From Lolium rigidum (lineage: Eukaryota > Streptophyta > Magnoliopsida > Poales > Poaceae): DNA of 64,000 nucleotides. Shown here piece after piece: positions 23,435-34,012 of the stretch. The notes under the pieces were generated by a model that saw only the letters and a list, made by a program, of their open reading frames with translations, ran no database searches and was not told the DNA's origin. A program made the translations under genes and the position numbers. The stretch is taken from assembly GCF_022539505.1 (NCBI RefSeq), contig NC_061513.1, forward strand, positions 346,781,617-346,845,616. The letters are read 5' to 3'. How positions within the stretch are numbered: position 1 is the stretch's first letter; every line of letters starts with the position of its first letter.

Positions 23435-23950
23435 CTATGGACCATCACTGCCCTCGTCGTCGCCACCGTCGTCACTATCGGCGCTGCTTCCGGCGGGCTC
23501 GTCGTCGCTCCAATGGCCGCCGACTGGGCCCTCGTCGTCTTCGTCTTCTTCGTCAGCGTCGTCCTCGTCGCTGTCGAAGTCGCTAAGGTTGCCCGGCCAA
23601 GGGCAGAACCGCTTGGCCGGCGGCTCGTCGGAGGAGCTCTCGTCGTCGTCCTCCTCCTCTTCGCCCTGCTCCCCTTCCTCCCCGGAAGAGGTGAAGTCAC
23701 AGGAGAAGCTGGCATCGTCACTTTCCTCCTCCGTTTCCCCAACGGCGAGGAGGCGGAGGCCGCTCTCCCCGTCGGTCAAAGATTTGTCATCCTCGGACCA
23801 GACGAGGGAGTCATGGTTCTCTTTGTCCCACTTCGTGGGCGCGAGGATATCGTACGCCGCCTGTGTGCCCCACGAGGGCGTCGACTCTCGGATGGGAGAG
23901 GACACATAGGAAAGACCCGATGAGGAGGAAGAAGAGGAAGACAAAGGCAT
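23435..23950 (-). CDS. antisense acidic ORF of Tat-A
   Basis: A 171-codon frame on the strand opposite to gag, located between the coding remains and the 3' LTR. The N-terminus is Ser-rich with the block GLSYVSSPIRESTP. The middle has WGTQAAY and VWSEDDKS. The C-terminal half is extremely acidic (Asp/Glu/Ser runs) and contains PPAKRFCPWPGNLSDFDS, ending EGSDGP. Tat-B has a clearly homologous antisense ORF with the same start, order and end, although its sense genes differ. The fact that this frame is intact while gag is broken suggests it is, or recently was, under selection. Antisense accessory ORFs at this position are known from plant Tat-lineage elements. The function is unknown; the acidic character fits a nuclear or chromatin-binding protein. 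A mere shadow of another frame is unlikely, because no sense frame in this part is conserved as a protein. Confidence 0.6.
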   Translation of the reverse strand: MPLSSSSSSSSGLSYVSSPIRESTPSWGTQAAYDILAPTKWDKENHDSLVWSEDDKSLTDGESGLRLLAVGETEEESDDASFSCDFTSSGEEGEQGEEEEDDDESSSDEPPAKRFCPWPGNLSDFDSDEDDADEEDEDDEGPVGGHWSDDEPAGSSADSDDGGDDEGSDGP

Positions 23951-24208
23951 GGTGGCAGAGGAGGGTTTTTTGAAGGCTAGTGCGAAGGGGATAAGGAAGA
24001 AGACTGTTTGCTGCGGTTAAATAAAAGGGAGCATAGTAAAAATTCAATGCCACAGCAGTTTCCGAGGAGGTGGTGCCAGGACTGTCTAGTCGTACAGAGG
24101 AGTTGAGAAGGCAAGTTATCATGATGAAGGACTCTGCGACGGTTCTGCTCTGCCACGACATGACCCGACGAAGGAAAGGCGTAATGATTTTGGAAATGTC
24201 ATTTCCAA

Positions 24209-24223
24209 AACCAGGGGGGCATG
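24209..24223 (+). other. Tat-A polypurine tract region
   Basis: AACCAGGGGGGCATG directly precedes the 3' LTR. The same purine run occurs in Tat-B (33998-34012). It serves as plus-strand primer in reverse transcription. Confidence 0.75.
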
Positions 24224-25380
24224 TGTTATCACCAGAATGTGACCAAGTCGAGAGGTGGGCCGCGATCAAGATGGACGTGAAGATTGTACGTGGAAGAAAT
24301 ACGTGAATCGGCCTTGTTTATCAAGTTTGGGCTTGTTAGCCCGTGTATCTTTATATAGTAGGTTACGTAGAGATTAGAGTTTGTCTCGTGCACGGTTTAG
24401 TGCACGCCCACATTAGAAAGTCCCCTGGACTATAAATATGTATCTAGGGTTTATGGAATAAACAACAACCAACGTTCAACACAAACCAATCTCGGCGCAT
24501 CGCCAACTCCTTCGTCTCGAGGGTTCCTCCGGTAAGCACCATGCTGCCTAGATCGCATCTCGCGATCTAGGCGGCACGAGCCTGCCTAGTTGTTCATGCG
24601 TTGCTCGTGCTGAAGCCTTTTTGATGGCGAGCAACGTAGTTATCATAGATGTGTTAGGGTTAGCATTGTTCTTAGTATCATATGCTTTCGTAGTGCAACC
24701 CTTGCGCATCTAGCCGTCCTTGTACCTCATCATGGGTGCGGGGACGGCACCCCGCTTGATCATCGTTCGGTAGATCTGATCCGTTACGATCGCTCCTTGA
24801 TTCATCAAGGATTAGTTTAACATCTGCAATAGTTAGGCCCTACAAAGGGTTGGAGGATCCAGCGGCATGCGGGGTGTAGTTTGCTGCCCCTAGACGGGAC
24901 GTTCCGAGGATCAACCTAGTGTTGGTTTTTAGGCCTTGTCTAGGGCTGGCTTACGATCACCGTGCGTGAGCGCGAGGCCCAATCGTGAGTAGGATGATCC
25001 GATTATGCGGTGAAAACCCCGGATCGTCGTGGATCTCATACGCTTTATCTTGATCAAGCGGGACCACCATATATTCGGCCACCTTGGACGAATCATGGGT
25101 GGATCGGCTCTATGAGCCGATTCACGGGACAACCCGAGAGCCGATCGAGGCTCGTATTTAATGTGTACGTGGGTGCCCTGCAGAAACTAAGCGAGGCATC
25201 ATCCACACCTTCCGACCAGGTATAGGTCAGGTGGCACGCCCTTGCAATTTGCATCGGCGCGCGACCAGGAGGCTTTGCGGGCCGTCGCTCTGAGGGACTG
25301 GGGCCAGCCGCAGCCCTAGTTGTTCCCGGCTCTACGGTGTTGACCAGTCACTGCCCGCCAGTGGGTTTCTGACGTCAACA
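24224..25380 (+). repeat. Tat-A 3' LTR
   Basis: 1157 bp, TGTTATCACC to GACGTCAACA. It is nearly identical to 18436-19593. Most differences are CAG or CTG in the 5' LTR against CGG or CCG here, plus single-base indels. Confidence 0.93.
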
Positions 25381-28190
25381 CACACTTATATACGCATGCA
25401 CTTTATGCGCAAATTAAAGGCGCTGGTGCCTCTAATAATGTGTGTGTGCACTCGATCGATGATCCCTAAACCTTAAACCCTAACACCCTAATCCATAATC
25501 CCTAATTATACCCTAAACGTACACCCTAAACACCCTAAACACTAAACCCTAAACCCTAGACCCTAAACCCTAAACACTACACCCTAAACCCTAAACCCTA
25601 AACACTAAACACTAAACCCTAACCCTAGACCCTAAACCCTAAACCCTAAACCCCAAACCCTAAAACCTAAACCCTAGACCCTAAACCCTAATTAACCCTA
25701 ACCCTAACACCCTAAAACCCTAGCTAGATAACCCTAAATCCTAATTAAACCCTACATATATATAGGCCAACGACACTTCATTGCGCATCAAGCAGGCGAC
25801 CAACTAATTAGCGCTGATAAATTAATTAACTTGAATATTGACAAGTTCTCTCGAATGAAAACACATTTGATTAATTAGTTGCCTCATAATATATATATAT
25901 ATACAATTAGTGTGCATGCGCGCATGTCATACCTTGCACATATCATTCGTGCATATATTTCAATATATATCTGAACATATTCTTGGGGATATATATACAT
26001 TTCAATCTCTCTTGATCTATATATCGTTTGTGGCCAAAAAACACACTTATATACGCTTTATGCGCAAAGGCGCGGGTGCCTCTAATAATGTGTGTGTGCA
26101 CTCGATCGATGATCCCTAAACCTTAAACCCTAAAACCCTAATCCCTAATCCCTAATTATACCCTAAACGTACACCCTAAACACCCTAAACGCTAAACCCT
26201 AAACCCTAGACCCTAAACCCTAAACACTACAACCTAAACCCTAAACCCTAAACACTAAACACTAAACCCTAAACCCTAACCCTAGACCCTAAACCATAAA
26301 CCCCAAACCCTAAACCCTAAACCCTAGACCCTAAACCCTAATTAACTCTAACCCTAACCCTAAAACCCTAGCTAGATAACCCTAAACCCTAAACCCTAAT
26401 TAAACCCTACATATATATAGGCCAACGACACTTCATTGCGCATCAAGCGAGCGACCAACTAATTAGCGCAGATAAATTAATTAACTTGAATTTTGACAAG
26501 TTCTCTCGAATGAAAACACATTTGATTAAGTTGCCTCATAATATATATATATATACAATTAGTGTGCATGCGCGCATGTCATACCTTGCACATATCATTC
26601 GTGCATATATTTCAATATATATCTGAACATATTCTTGGGGATATATACACATTTCAATCTCTCTCTCGATCTATATATCGTTGGTGGCCAAAAAACACAC
26701 TTATATACGCATGCACTTTATGCGCAAATTAAAGGCGCTGGTGCCTCTAATAATGTGTGTGTGCACTCGATCGATGATCCCTAAACCTTAAACCCTAACA
26801 CCCTAATCCATAATCCCTAATTATACCCTAAACGTACACCCTAAACACCCTAAACACTAAACCCTAAACCCTAGACCCTAAACCCTAAACACTACACCCT
26901 AAACCCTAAACACTAAACAATAAACCCTAAACCCTAACCCTAAACCCTAAACCCTAAACCCTAAACCCTAAACCCTAATTAACCCTAACCCTAACCCTAA
27001 AACCCTAGCTAGATAACCCTAAACCCTAAACCCTAATTAAACCCTACATATATATAGGCCAACGACACTTCATTGCGCATCAAGCAGGCGACCAACTAAT
27101 TAGCGCTGATAAATTAATTAACTTGAATTTTGACAAGTTCTCTCGATTGAAAACACATTTGATTAAGTTGCCTCATAATATATATACAATTAGTGTGCAT
27201 GCGCGCATGTCATACCTTGCACATATCATTCGTGCATATATTTCAATATATATCTGAACATATTCTTGGGGATATATATATATTTCAATCTCTCTCTCGA
27301 TCTATATATCGTTGGTGGCCAAAAAACACACTTATATACGCATGCACTTCATTTATGAGCAAAGGCGCGGGTACCTCTAATAATGTGTGTGTGCACTCGA
27401 TCGATGATCCCTAAACCTTAAACCCTAAAACCCTAATCCCCAATCCCTAATTATACCCTAAAGGTACACCCTAAACACCCTAAACACTAAACCCTAAACC
27501 CTAGACCTAAACCCTAAACACTACACCCTAAACCCTAAACCCTGAACCCTAAACCCTAAAACTAAACCCCAAACCCTAAACCCTAAACCCTAATTAACCC
27601 TAACCCTAACCCTAAAACCCTAGCTAGATAACCCTAAACCCTCAACCCTAATTAAACCCTACATATATATATAGGCCAACGACACTTCATTGCGCATCAA
27701 GCAGGCGACCAACTAATTAGTGCTGATAAATTAATTAACTTGAATTTTGACGTACAAGTTCTCTCGAATATATGAAAACACATTTGATTAAGTTGCCTCA
27801 TAATATATATACAATTAGTGTGTGCATGCGCGCATGTCATACCTTGCACATATCATTCGTGCATATATTTCAATATATATCTGAACATATTCTTGGGGAT
27901 ATATATATATATTAATCTCTCTCTCGATCTATATATCGTTGGTGGCCAAAACACACACTTTTATATACGCATGCACTTTATGCGCAAAGGCGCGGGTGCC
28001 TCTAATAATATGTGTGTGCACTCGATCGATGATCCCTAAACCTTAAACCCTAAAACCCTAATCCCTAATTATACCCTAAACGTACACCCTAAACACCCTA
28101 AACACTAAACCCTAAACCCTAGACCCTAAACCCTAAACACTACACCCTAAACCCTAAACACTAAACCCTAAACCCTAAACCCTAACCTGC

Positions 28191-29003
28191 ACTTTGTGCG
28201 CAAAGGCATGTTCCTCTAATAATGTGTGCGCAGTCGGTCGATCTAGTTTTGATTAATCATAGCACACAAATAAAGAAGTTGTATTTGAATCCACACAACC
28301 CTAATCTAAAACACATAGCCCCTAACATGGCCTAATTAATTGACCCCTTCTCTCTAGCTAATTAGTGGAAATTGCACAAAATCAAAAGGGGTCCCTCACT
28401 AATTATACATATATATCTAGATTGTGATAAACTTTTGCCCCATATTTGGTGGATGGGTGCATCTTGGCATGTAAAACAATTAATGTTTGCAAATGGCGTT
28501 GTCAAAATTTATGTACAAATGATTTCTTTCCATCCAAAGTGCATAAAATGGGAGTTTTAATGAAGAAAGTACAAATAAAACAGCTCAACATGCCTCCACA
28601 CCCCGATTTTCACACGAAGTAGATCATATTTAAAGGATAATTCCAGAGTTTTACTATTTTTCAAGCAACTTTGCAAATTTCCACCCACTCACATGACTTT
28701 ATGTCGATTTAACGAAAATAGGGCGAATTTAAACTACATGGGCAGGATAGTTTGAATTGTGCGCGCGGCAAAGGGAACCGCCTATTCATCAACCTTGTGC
28801 ACGGCAAATTACACACGCAACTCCATTAAACACCACCTACCGGGCGGCCCGGCTGCATGACCCCCCACCCAGCCCTACACAACTTATCCCCGTCCGTGCG
28901 AAGAGCTTCCCCTCCCCGTCCCGTCCGTGCGAAGAAGAAGCTTCCCCTCCCCGTCGTTCTTCTCGAGACGCACCGGCGGTCAAGTTGATCCACGGTAGGG
29001 CTG
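28191..29003 (+). other. CACTA spacer and probable transposase-gene leader
   Basis: After the last telomeric tract a partial unit (about 28188-28245) is followed by AT-rich spacer. From about 28757 the sequence becomes GC- and CT-rich (repeated CCGTCCGTGCGAAGA and CTTCCCCTCCCCGTC blocks near 28888-28955), typical of a plant 5' leader. It continues at 35188 after Tat-B is removed. The probable transposase exon starts at 35560, so promoter and leader function here is a reasonable inference. Confidence 0.4.
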
Positions 29004-29008
29004 CTATC

Positions 29009-30176
29009 TGTTACCACCCGATTTTGGCCAAATCAGGAGATGGGCCGTAAGTGAAGATGGGCTTGAAGGACATACACATGGAGCATCTTCGAAGCGGCCT
29101 TGCGCTAAGAGTTTGGGCTAAATCGCCCGTGTATCTGTAATATTATTAGATCGTATCGTGTTTAGAATTAAAAGATAGAGTTTGGCCCGTGCACGGTTAG
29201 GTGCACGCCTCAATTAGAAAGTCCCTTGGACTATAAATATGTATCTAGGGTTATCGGAAAAGGAGGACAATCATCGTTCAACCAACACAAATCAGGCGCA
29301 TCGCCACCCCTTTCTTCGAGGGTTTTTCCCGGGTAAGCACCATGCTGCCTAGATCGCATCTAGCGATCTAGGCAGTATACGTTTATTCGTCTACCTTGTG
29401 CTGCTCGTGCTGAAGCGTTGTTGATGGCGAGCAGTACTATTTATCCTTAGGTGTTTAGGGGCTTGCATTGATGCTTTCTCGTGCATATCTGCGTGGCAAT
29501 GCCGTCCCTCGACACCTAGCTACCCTTACGCCTATCCAGGTGTAAGGGCAGTATCTTGCTTGTTCGATACTTAGTAGATCCGATCCGTTATAGTTGCTCC
29601 TTGCCCCGCAAGGATTAGTTTAATATCTGCATAGTTAGGCCTTATGCTGGGGTCGGACGATCCGGTAGTGCGTTAGGTGTTGTTCACCGTCCCTGCAAGG
29701 GATGTTCCGGGAATCAACGTTATGTTGGTTTTTAGGCCTCTCGTAGGGGTAGTTTGCATCATCTTCCGTAGCTGCTAGGCCCGATCACACGTAGGACGTT
29801 CCGGTTATGCGGTGAAAACCCTAAACTGTCGTGGATCGCTTTAGCTTTGTTTTGATCAAGCAGGATCTCCATGTCATTGTAAATCCAACGTGAACCATGG
29901 GGCGATCGGCTCTTTGAGCCGATCCACAGGGAAACCTGAAGAGCCGATAGGGCTCGCATTTGATGTTTACGTGTCTACCATGCAGGAACAATCGAAGCAC
30001 TCTAACACCTTCCCGATCGGGTCTAGGTCGGGTGGCACGCCCTAGCAACCGCCGAGACGTGGCCGGAAGATTTGCGGGACGACGCGAGGTGCCGGGGTCC
30101 ACTAAGCGGCCTTGGGAGCCTCCCGGCTCTTCGTGTTGCTTAGCCATTGCCCGTCGGTGGGTTTTGGAGGGTAACA
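29009..30176 (+). repeat. Tat-B 5' LTR
   Basis: TGTTACCACC to GAGGGTAACA. TATA box at 29232-29239, followed by a leader hairpin and a GGGTAAGC donor-like site. Confidence 0.93.
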
Positions 30177-30237
30177 CATTCTGGCACGCCCGGTGGGACC
30201 ATCTTCTGCAACATCCACGTCAATACCTGCATCCGAG

Positions 30238-31921
30238 ATGGCAGAAGAACCGATCAAGTACGAGGAGCTCCCTGCAGAGCATAAGAAGAAGTACGATGAG
30301 CTGAAGGCCATCTGTGAAGCCGAGCTCATCGGCTCCTTTGAGACGACCCGTTCTCACAGCATCAAGCTCAAAGGAGACACGCGTCTGGCGCATGGCGTCA
30401 ACATGGTGGACCTAAGCCACCCCATAAGGGAGCCAGGGTTCTCTTTTGATGTCAATATGGCAGGGTTTGTGATCCGCCATGGCAAAGACAAAGTAGAGAG
30501 CAGCCACTCTTGTGGCAAAGATAAAGAGGAGGCCGTTCCACGCGACCGGCCCCAAGATGATGATAGACGGTACCTAACCGAGGAGGAGGTGAGAAGCATA
30601 CGGTATCAGCGCCCACTCTCCGTGCATCTCCTCAACAAATATGAGCAGCAGTACGACCGACGTCGGCGCTACGACGAAGACGATGAAAGATATCGTCGGT
30701 CTGATGCAGAAAACAGGAGGTATCGTCAGCACGATAGGAACAACGACGGGTATGAACGTCGCGCTAGAGGGAGGTCAAGGGAGCAAGACGACGTGGATAA
30801 GCACTGGGACTGTCCCTTCTTCAAACATTGCTGGGACTCAGGAATGAGCCGATTGCCAACAATCGAGAATTGCCCAGAATGCAAACAAGCAAAGGAGAAG
30901 GACAAACGAAGTTTCAGTGTTCGAGCGTCTAGGACCTCTCCCACCTCATAACAAGCGAGCTGAGTCATCTCAAGAAGAAGACTTCGAGGAGTCAGATGGA
31001 GAAGAAGATAGGTATCACCGACCAAGGTGGTGCCCTGATGGACTCAGCCACTCTCAGAAGCGTAGGGTGCAGCGGCTGTGAAACCTGGAAGAAGCCGAGG
31101 CACAGTACCTATACACGTTGAGAAGAGCGCGGCCCGACCTGGCCGCGCAAATTCAGCAAACATTGGAGACGAAGGCGCGCCCGCCAAAGAAAGTATGGCG
31201 CCCCAAACAGGCGAAAGCCGACGCACAGGCATCGGCTGATGCCGATGTAGAGACATCGGCTGACACAAACATGGTGTTTATACTCCCGTCGGAGTTTCGC
31301 GCTCCAAGCGACGAGGAGGTGTCAGTGGCTCAATTCGACTGCGGTCCACGACCAGTTATCTTTGAGAAGCCACGAGATAGAAGCTACAGGCATTTGAAAG
31401 CCCTATACTTGAGGGGTTACATCAACGGGCAGCCTGTCAGCAAGATGTTGGTGGACACCGGAGCGGCAGTCAACATAATGCCGTATTCCATGCTACGACG
31501 TTTGGGGCATTCTAGCGATGATCTGATCAAGACCAACATCACATTAAGCGACTTCAACGGCCAGGCGTCAGAAGCGAAAGGTGTTCTGAATGTAGAGCTT
31601 ACCGTAGGCCGGAAGACCATACCTACCGCGTTCTTCATCGTCGACAGCAAAAGCAATTACGCCGTCCTATTGGGAAGGGACTGGATTCATGCTAACTGTT
31701 GCATTCCGTCTACGATGCACCAATGCATCATACAGTGGGATGGAGATGAAGTGGAAGTCGTTCAGGCGGATGACTCAATCGAGATATCATTAGCTGCCAT
31801 GAGCGTGTGGGAAGCAGATAACCAAGAGCCGCTCTCTGGAATCAGTTTAGAGGGTTGTGAGCGCATCGAAGCTTCGAAAAATGGGGTAAGGCTGGTTCTA
31901 TCCACCGGCCTAACCGAGTAG
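30238..31921 (+). pseudogene. Tat-B gag (core deleted) plus aspartic protease
   Basis: Start ATG at 30238. The N-terminus matches Tat-A gag (KKKYDELKA, LIGSF), then the sequence jumps over the gag core to the charged Arg/Tyr/Asp-rich segment and the CPFFKHCWDSG...CPEC zinc-finger-like cluster near 30810-30885. A frame change at about 30905 and a TGA at 31079-31081 interrupt it. From 31118 a frame of 267 codons carries a retropepsin-type aspartic protease: MLVDTGAAVNIMP with catalytic Asp-Thr-Gly at about 31450, and the second conserved block LLGRDW near 31670. It ends LVLSTGLTE at 31921, exactly where the Tat-A frame ends, and no reverse transcriptase follows in either element. Confidence 0.8.
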
Positions 31922-33246
31922 CAGGTCCAAGACATTGGACGTGCGTGGCAAGGCCGATCCCTGAGATCGGCCCTCAAAAAATGAAAAGCAAAGGATCTTA
32001 TCTGCAGCATGCCACATAGCTACAGCGGAAACCCAAGAAGTTGCAAACCATCGTCAAACATTGCAATGGAAAGGGAGGCCGATTCCCGTAATCGGCCAAA
32101 ATTGTCCTCAACATACGTTTTGTCTGGGTTCAGTATTGGCCCAGCAGGTGCCTGAAGAGCCGATACCATCAATTACTTGACAGAATCGGCTCGGGGGGCA
32201 CATAGAAGGATGGAACACGAGGATACAGAGTTTGAAGCAATTCAAGATATATTCTCTGACAAAGTATGGGGGCCGATGCATAAACAAATCGGCCGTAAAA
32301 AAAATGGAAAATCCAAAAAAATTGGGCACAGCCGATGCGTAGACATCGACTTAGGAATTCAAAGCCGATGCACGGCCATCGACTTAAGGTAGACGAATAT
32401 GGAGGCTCTACTGAAGGAGTCCCTCAGTGGAATAGTTGGTGGCTCCATTAAGCAAATCTTCAAGATCGGCAGCGTCTGCGTAAGCATGCAGATCAGGTTA
32501 GGATCATGGACAGCCAATGAACATTCAATCGGCTGTGACATTTCCTCCTGGGGCTTGACCAAGGTGACAACTTCGTCAAACGTCGTCACCAAAAGCTACA
32601 TTAGTCCGCCCGAGGTGATGAGCCAATTTGAGCAGCAAGACGCAAGAGTGGAGCCAAGAATGAAGCTTCTTAAGTTCAAGGGAGCTGCTGATCCTTCCAA
32701 AGCCGTCCTAGTGCACTATCTCCTTGGGCGTAAGCTTTCCTGCCCAGTTTTGATGAAGAGCTGGAGCGGCTCGGGGGGCGGCCCGCCTTGGAGGTTCTCT
32801 GCTTTTGAAAGCCGATTTGGTTAGAATCGGCTGATGCTGCACCACAGTTGGGAAGCCGATAGTGGCCCAATGCGGCTGGTACACTTTCATTCTCGCCTTG
32901 ACTGAGGCTCAGGGGACTTGGATTTCCAGGATTTAAGGGTTGCGCGATTACAATCTGGACTCGTCCGACTGAAATTTGAGGATGTGAATTGATCTACCTC
33001 GAAATTTAGCATAAGAGACTGATGCGTTGCCATCGGTTCATCGAGCGTTGATCAGGTTGACAATCGGCAAAATCCATATAAGGGAGAATCGGCTAAATCA
33101 CTTGGCAAGGAATCGGCAAAATCAAATTGGGGAGATTCTTCATTGATAAACAAGATTTCTTACATAAAGAGCTGATTGCTCTCAAAAGGAAGAGTTAGGG
33201 GTGCATTGCCCCATCTACTACTGCTGGCCCTAAGATAAGCTCCTAT

Positions 33247-33744
33247 CTAGGGGCCATCGCTGCCCTCATCGTCGCCGTCATCGGCGCTGCTCCCGACCGG
33301 CTCGTCGTCACCGCTGTAGCGGCCGCCGGCAGGACCCTCGTTGTCCTCATCCTCCTCGTCAGCATCGTCGTCCTCGCTGTCGAAGTCACTGAGGTTCCCG
33401 GGCCAGGGGCAATGGCGTTTGGCCGGCGGCTCGTCGGAGGAGCCATCGTCCTCCTCCTCCTCCTTCCCCTCTTCGGAGGAGGTGACCCCCTCCCAGGAAA
33501 GGCGGTCGTCATCGCTTTCCTCCACTGCTTCCTCATTGGCGAGGAAGCGGAGGTCACTTTCCCCGTCAGTTGAGGACTTGTCATCCTCGGACCAGACGGA
33601 GAAGTCGTGGTCTTCTTGGTCCCACGCTGTTGGGGCGAGGATGACGTATGCCGCCTGCGTACCCCACTCTGGTGTTGATTCCCGGATGGGAGAGGACACG
33701 TAGGAGAGACCCGATGAAGTGGAGGAAGAAGAAGAAGAAGACAT
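33247..33744 (-). CDS. antisense acidic ORF of Tat-B
   Basis: 165 codons on the strand opposite to gag, between the coding remains and the 3' LTR. It is co-linear with the Tat-A antisense ORF (23435-23950): Ser-rich start, GLSYVSSPIRESTP, WGTQAAY, SVWSEDDKSSTDGES, a central acidic stretch, PPAKRHCPWPGNLSDFDS, Asp/Glu runs, and the same EGSDGP end. Small length differences between the copies fall in acidic low-complexity runs and keep the frame. The conserved frame across diverged siblings is the main evidence that it is a real accessory gene. Role unknown. Confidence 0.6.
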   Translation of the reverse strand: MSSSSSSSTSSGLSYVSSPIRESTPEWGTQAAYVILAPTAWDQEDHDFSVWSEDDKSSTDGESDLRFLANEEAVEESDDDRLSWEGVTSSEEGKEEEEDDGSSDEPPAKRHCPWPGNLSDFDSEDDDADEEDEDNEGPAGGRYSGDDEPVGSSADDGDDEGSDGP

Positions 33745-34012
33745 GGCGGCGGAGAAGGGTTTTTGGAAGTGCTGATGCAGAAGGATGAAGAGGAGAACTG
33801 TTCGATGCAGTTAAATAAAAGGAGATGGAAATTTAATTGTCGAAGCAGTTTCCGAGGACATGAGGCCAAAACTGTCGAATCGTGCAGGGAAGTTGAGAAG
33901 GCAAGACGTCATCATGAAGAATACTGCGACGGTTTTGCTCTGCCACGACATGACCCCTCAAAGGAAAAATGGATGGTTTTGATATTATCATTACCAAAAC
34001 CAGGGGGGCATG

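Larger units (their letters stand above)
18436..25380 (+). mobile_element. Tat-A: non-autonomous Gypsy LTR retrotransposon
   Basis: A complete element of 6945 bp with two nearly identical LTRs, a primer-binding site, a polypurine tract and the perfect 5-bp duplication CACAC (18431-18435, 25381-25385). Gag is present but broken by frameshifts. Protease is mostly deleted, and reverse transcriptase, RNase H and integrase are absent. An antisense acidic ORF lies before the 3' LTR. The gag type and antisense ORF suggest the Tat lineage of Gypsy; the lineage is inference. It inserted inside one unit of the telomere-motif array. Confidence 0.93.
15736..28190 (+). repeat. satellite-like array of ~0.6-kb units with telomere-type CCCTAAA tracts (interrupted by Tat-A)
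   Basis: About eight to nine tandem units lie at 15736-18435 and 25386-28190, split by a retrotransposon. The landmark GTGCATGCGCGCAT recurs at about 16441, 17101, 17631, 18299, 25911, 26566, 27198 and 27827, so the unit is roughly 530-670 bp. Each unit has a non-telomeric half (CTTGCACATATCATTCGTGC, a TCTCTCTCTCGATC tract, GCGCAAAGGCGCGGGTGCC) and 150-310 bp of CCCTAAA repeats with variants such as CCCTAGA, CACTAAA and CCCTAAAC. Telomeric tracts lie near 16008-16290, 16643-16960, 17308-17483, 17840-18140, 25460-25755, 26114-26408, 26777-27042, 27411-27660 and 28033-28188. All run in the same orientation. Short peptides predicted in each unit are repeat by-products. Confidence 0.93.

Noticed and set aside
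23513..23923. Plus-strand frame overlapping the Tat-A antisense ORF
   Set aside because: Its protein is not conserved in Tat-B, while the minus-strand frame is. Shadow of the antisense ORF.
16440..28040. Repeated 65-80 codon frames in the telomere-motif array (with HTLHISFVHIFQYISEHILG)
   Set aside because: They recur because the DNA unit is tandemly repeated; their ends differ by frame, and there is no start context or conserved stop. Not genes.
16008..28188. True chromosome end
   Set aside because: CCCTAAA tracts are degenerate, interrupted by unique sequence, and lie within a CACTA with single-copy gene sequence further on. Interstitial repeats, not a telomere.
33341..33703. Plus-strand Ser-rich frame in Tat-B
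   Set aside because: Complement of the acidic codon runs of the antisense ORF; no conserved counterpart in Tat-A.
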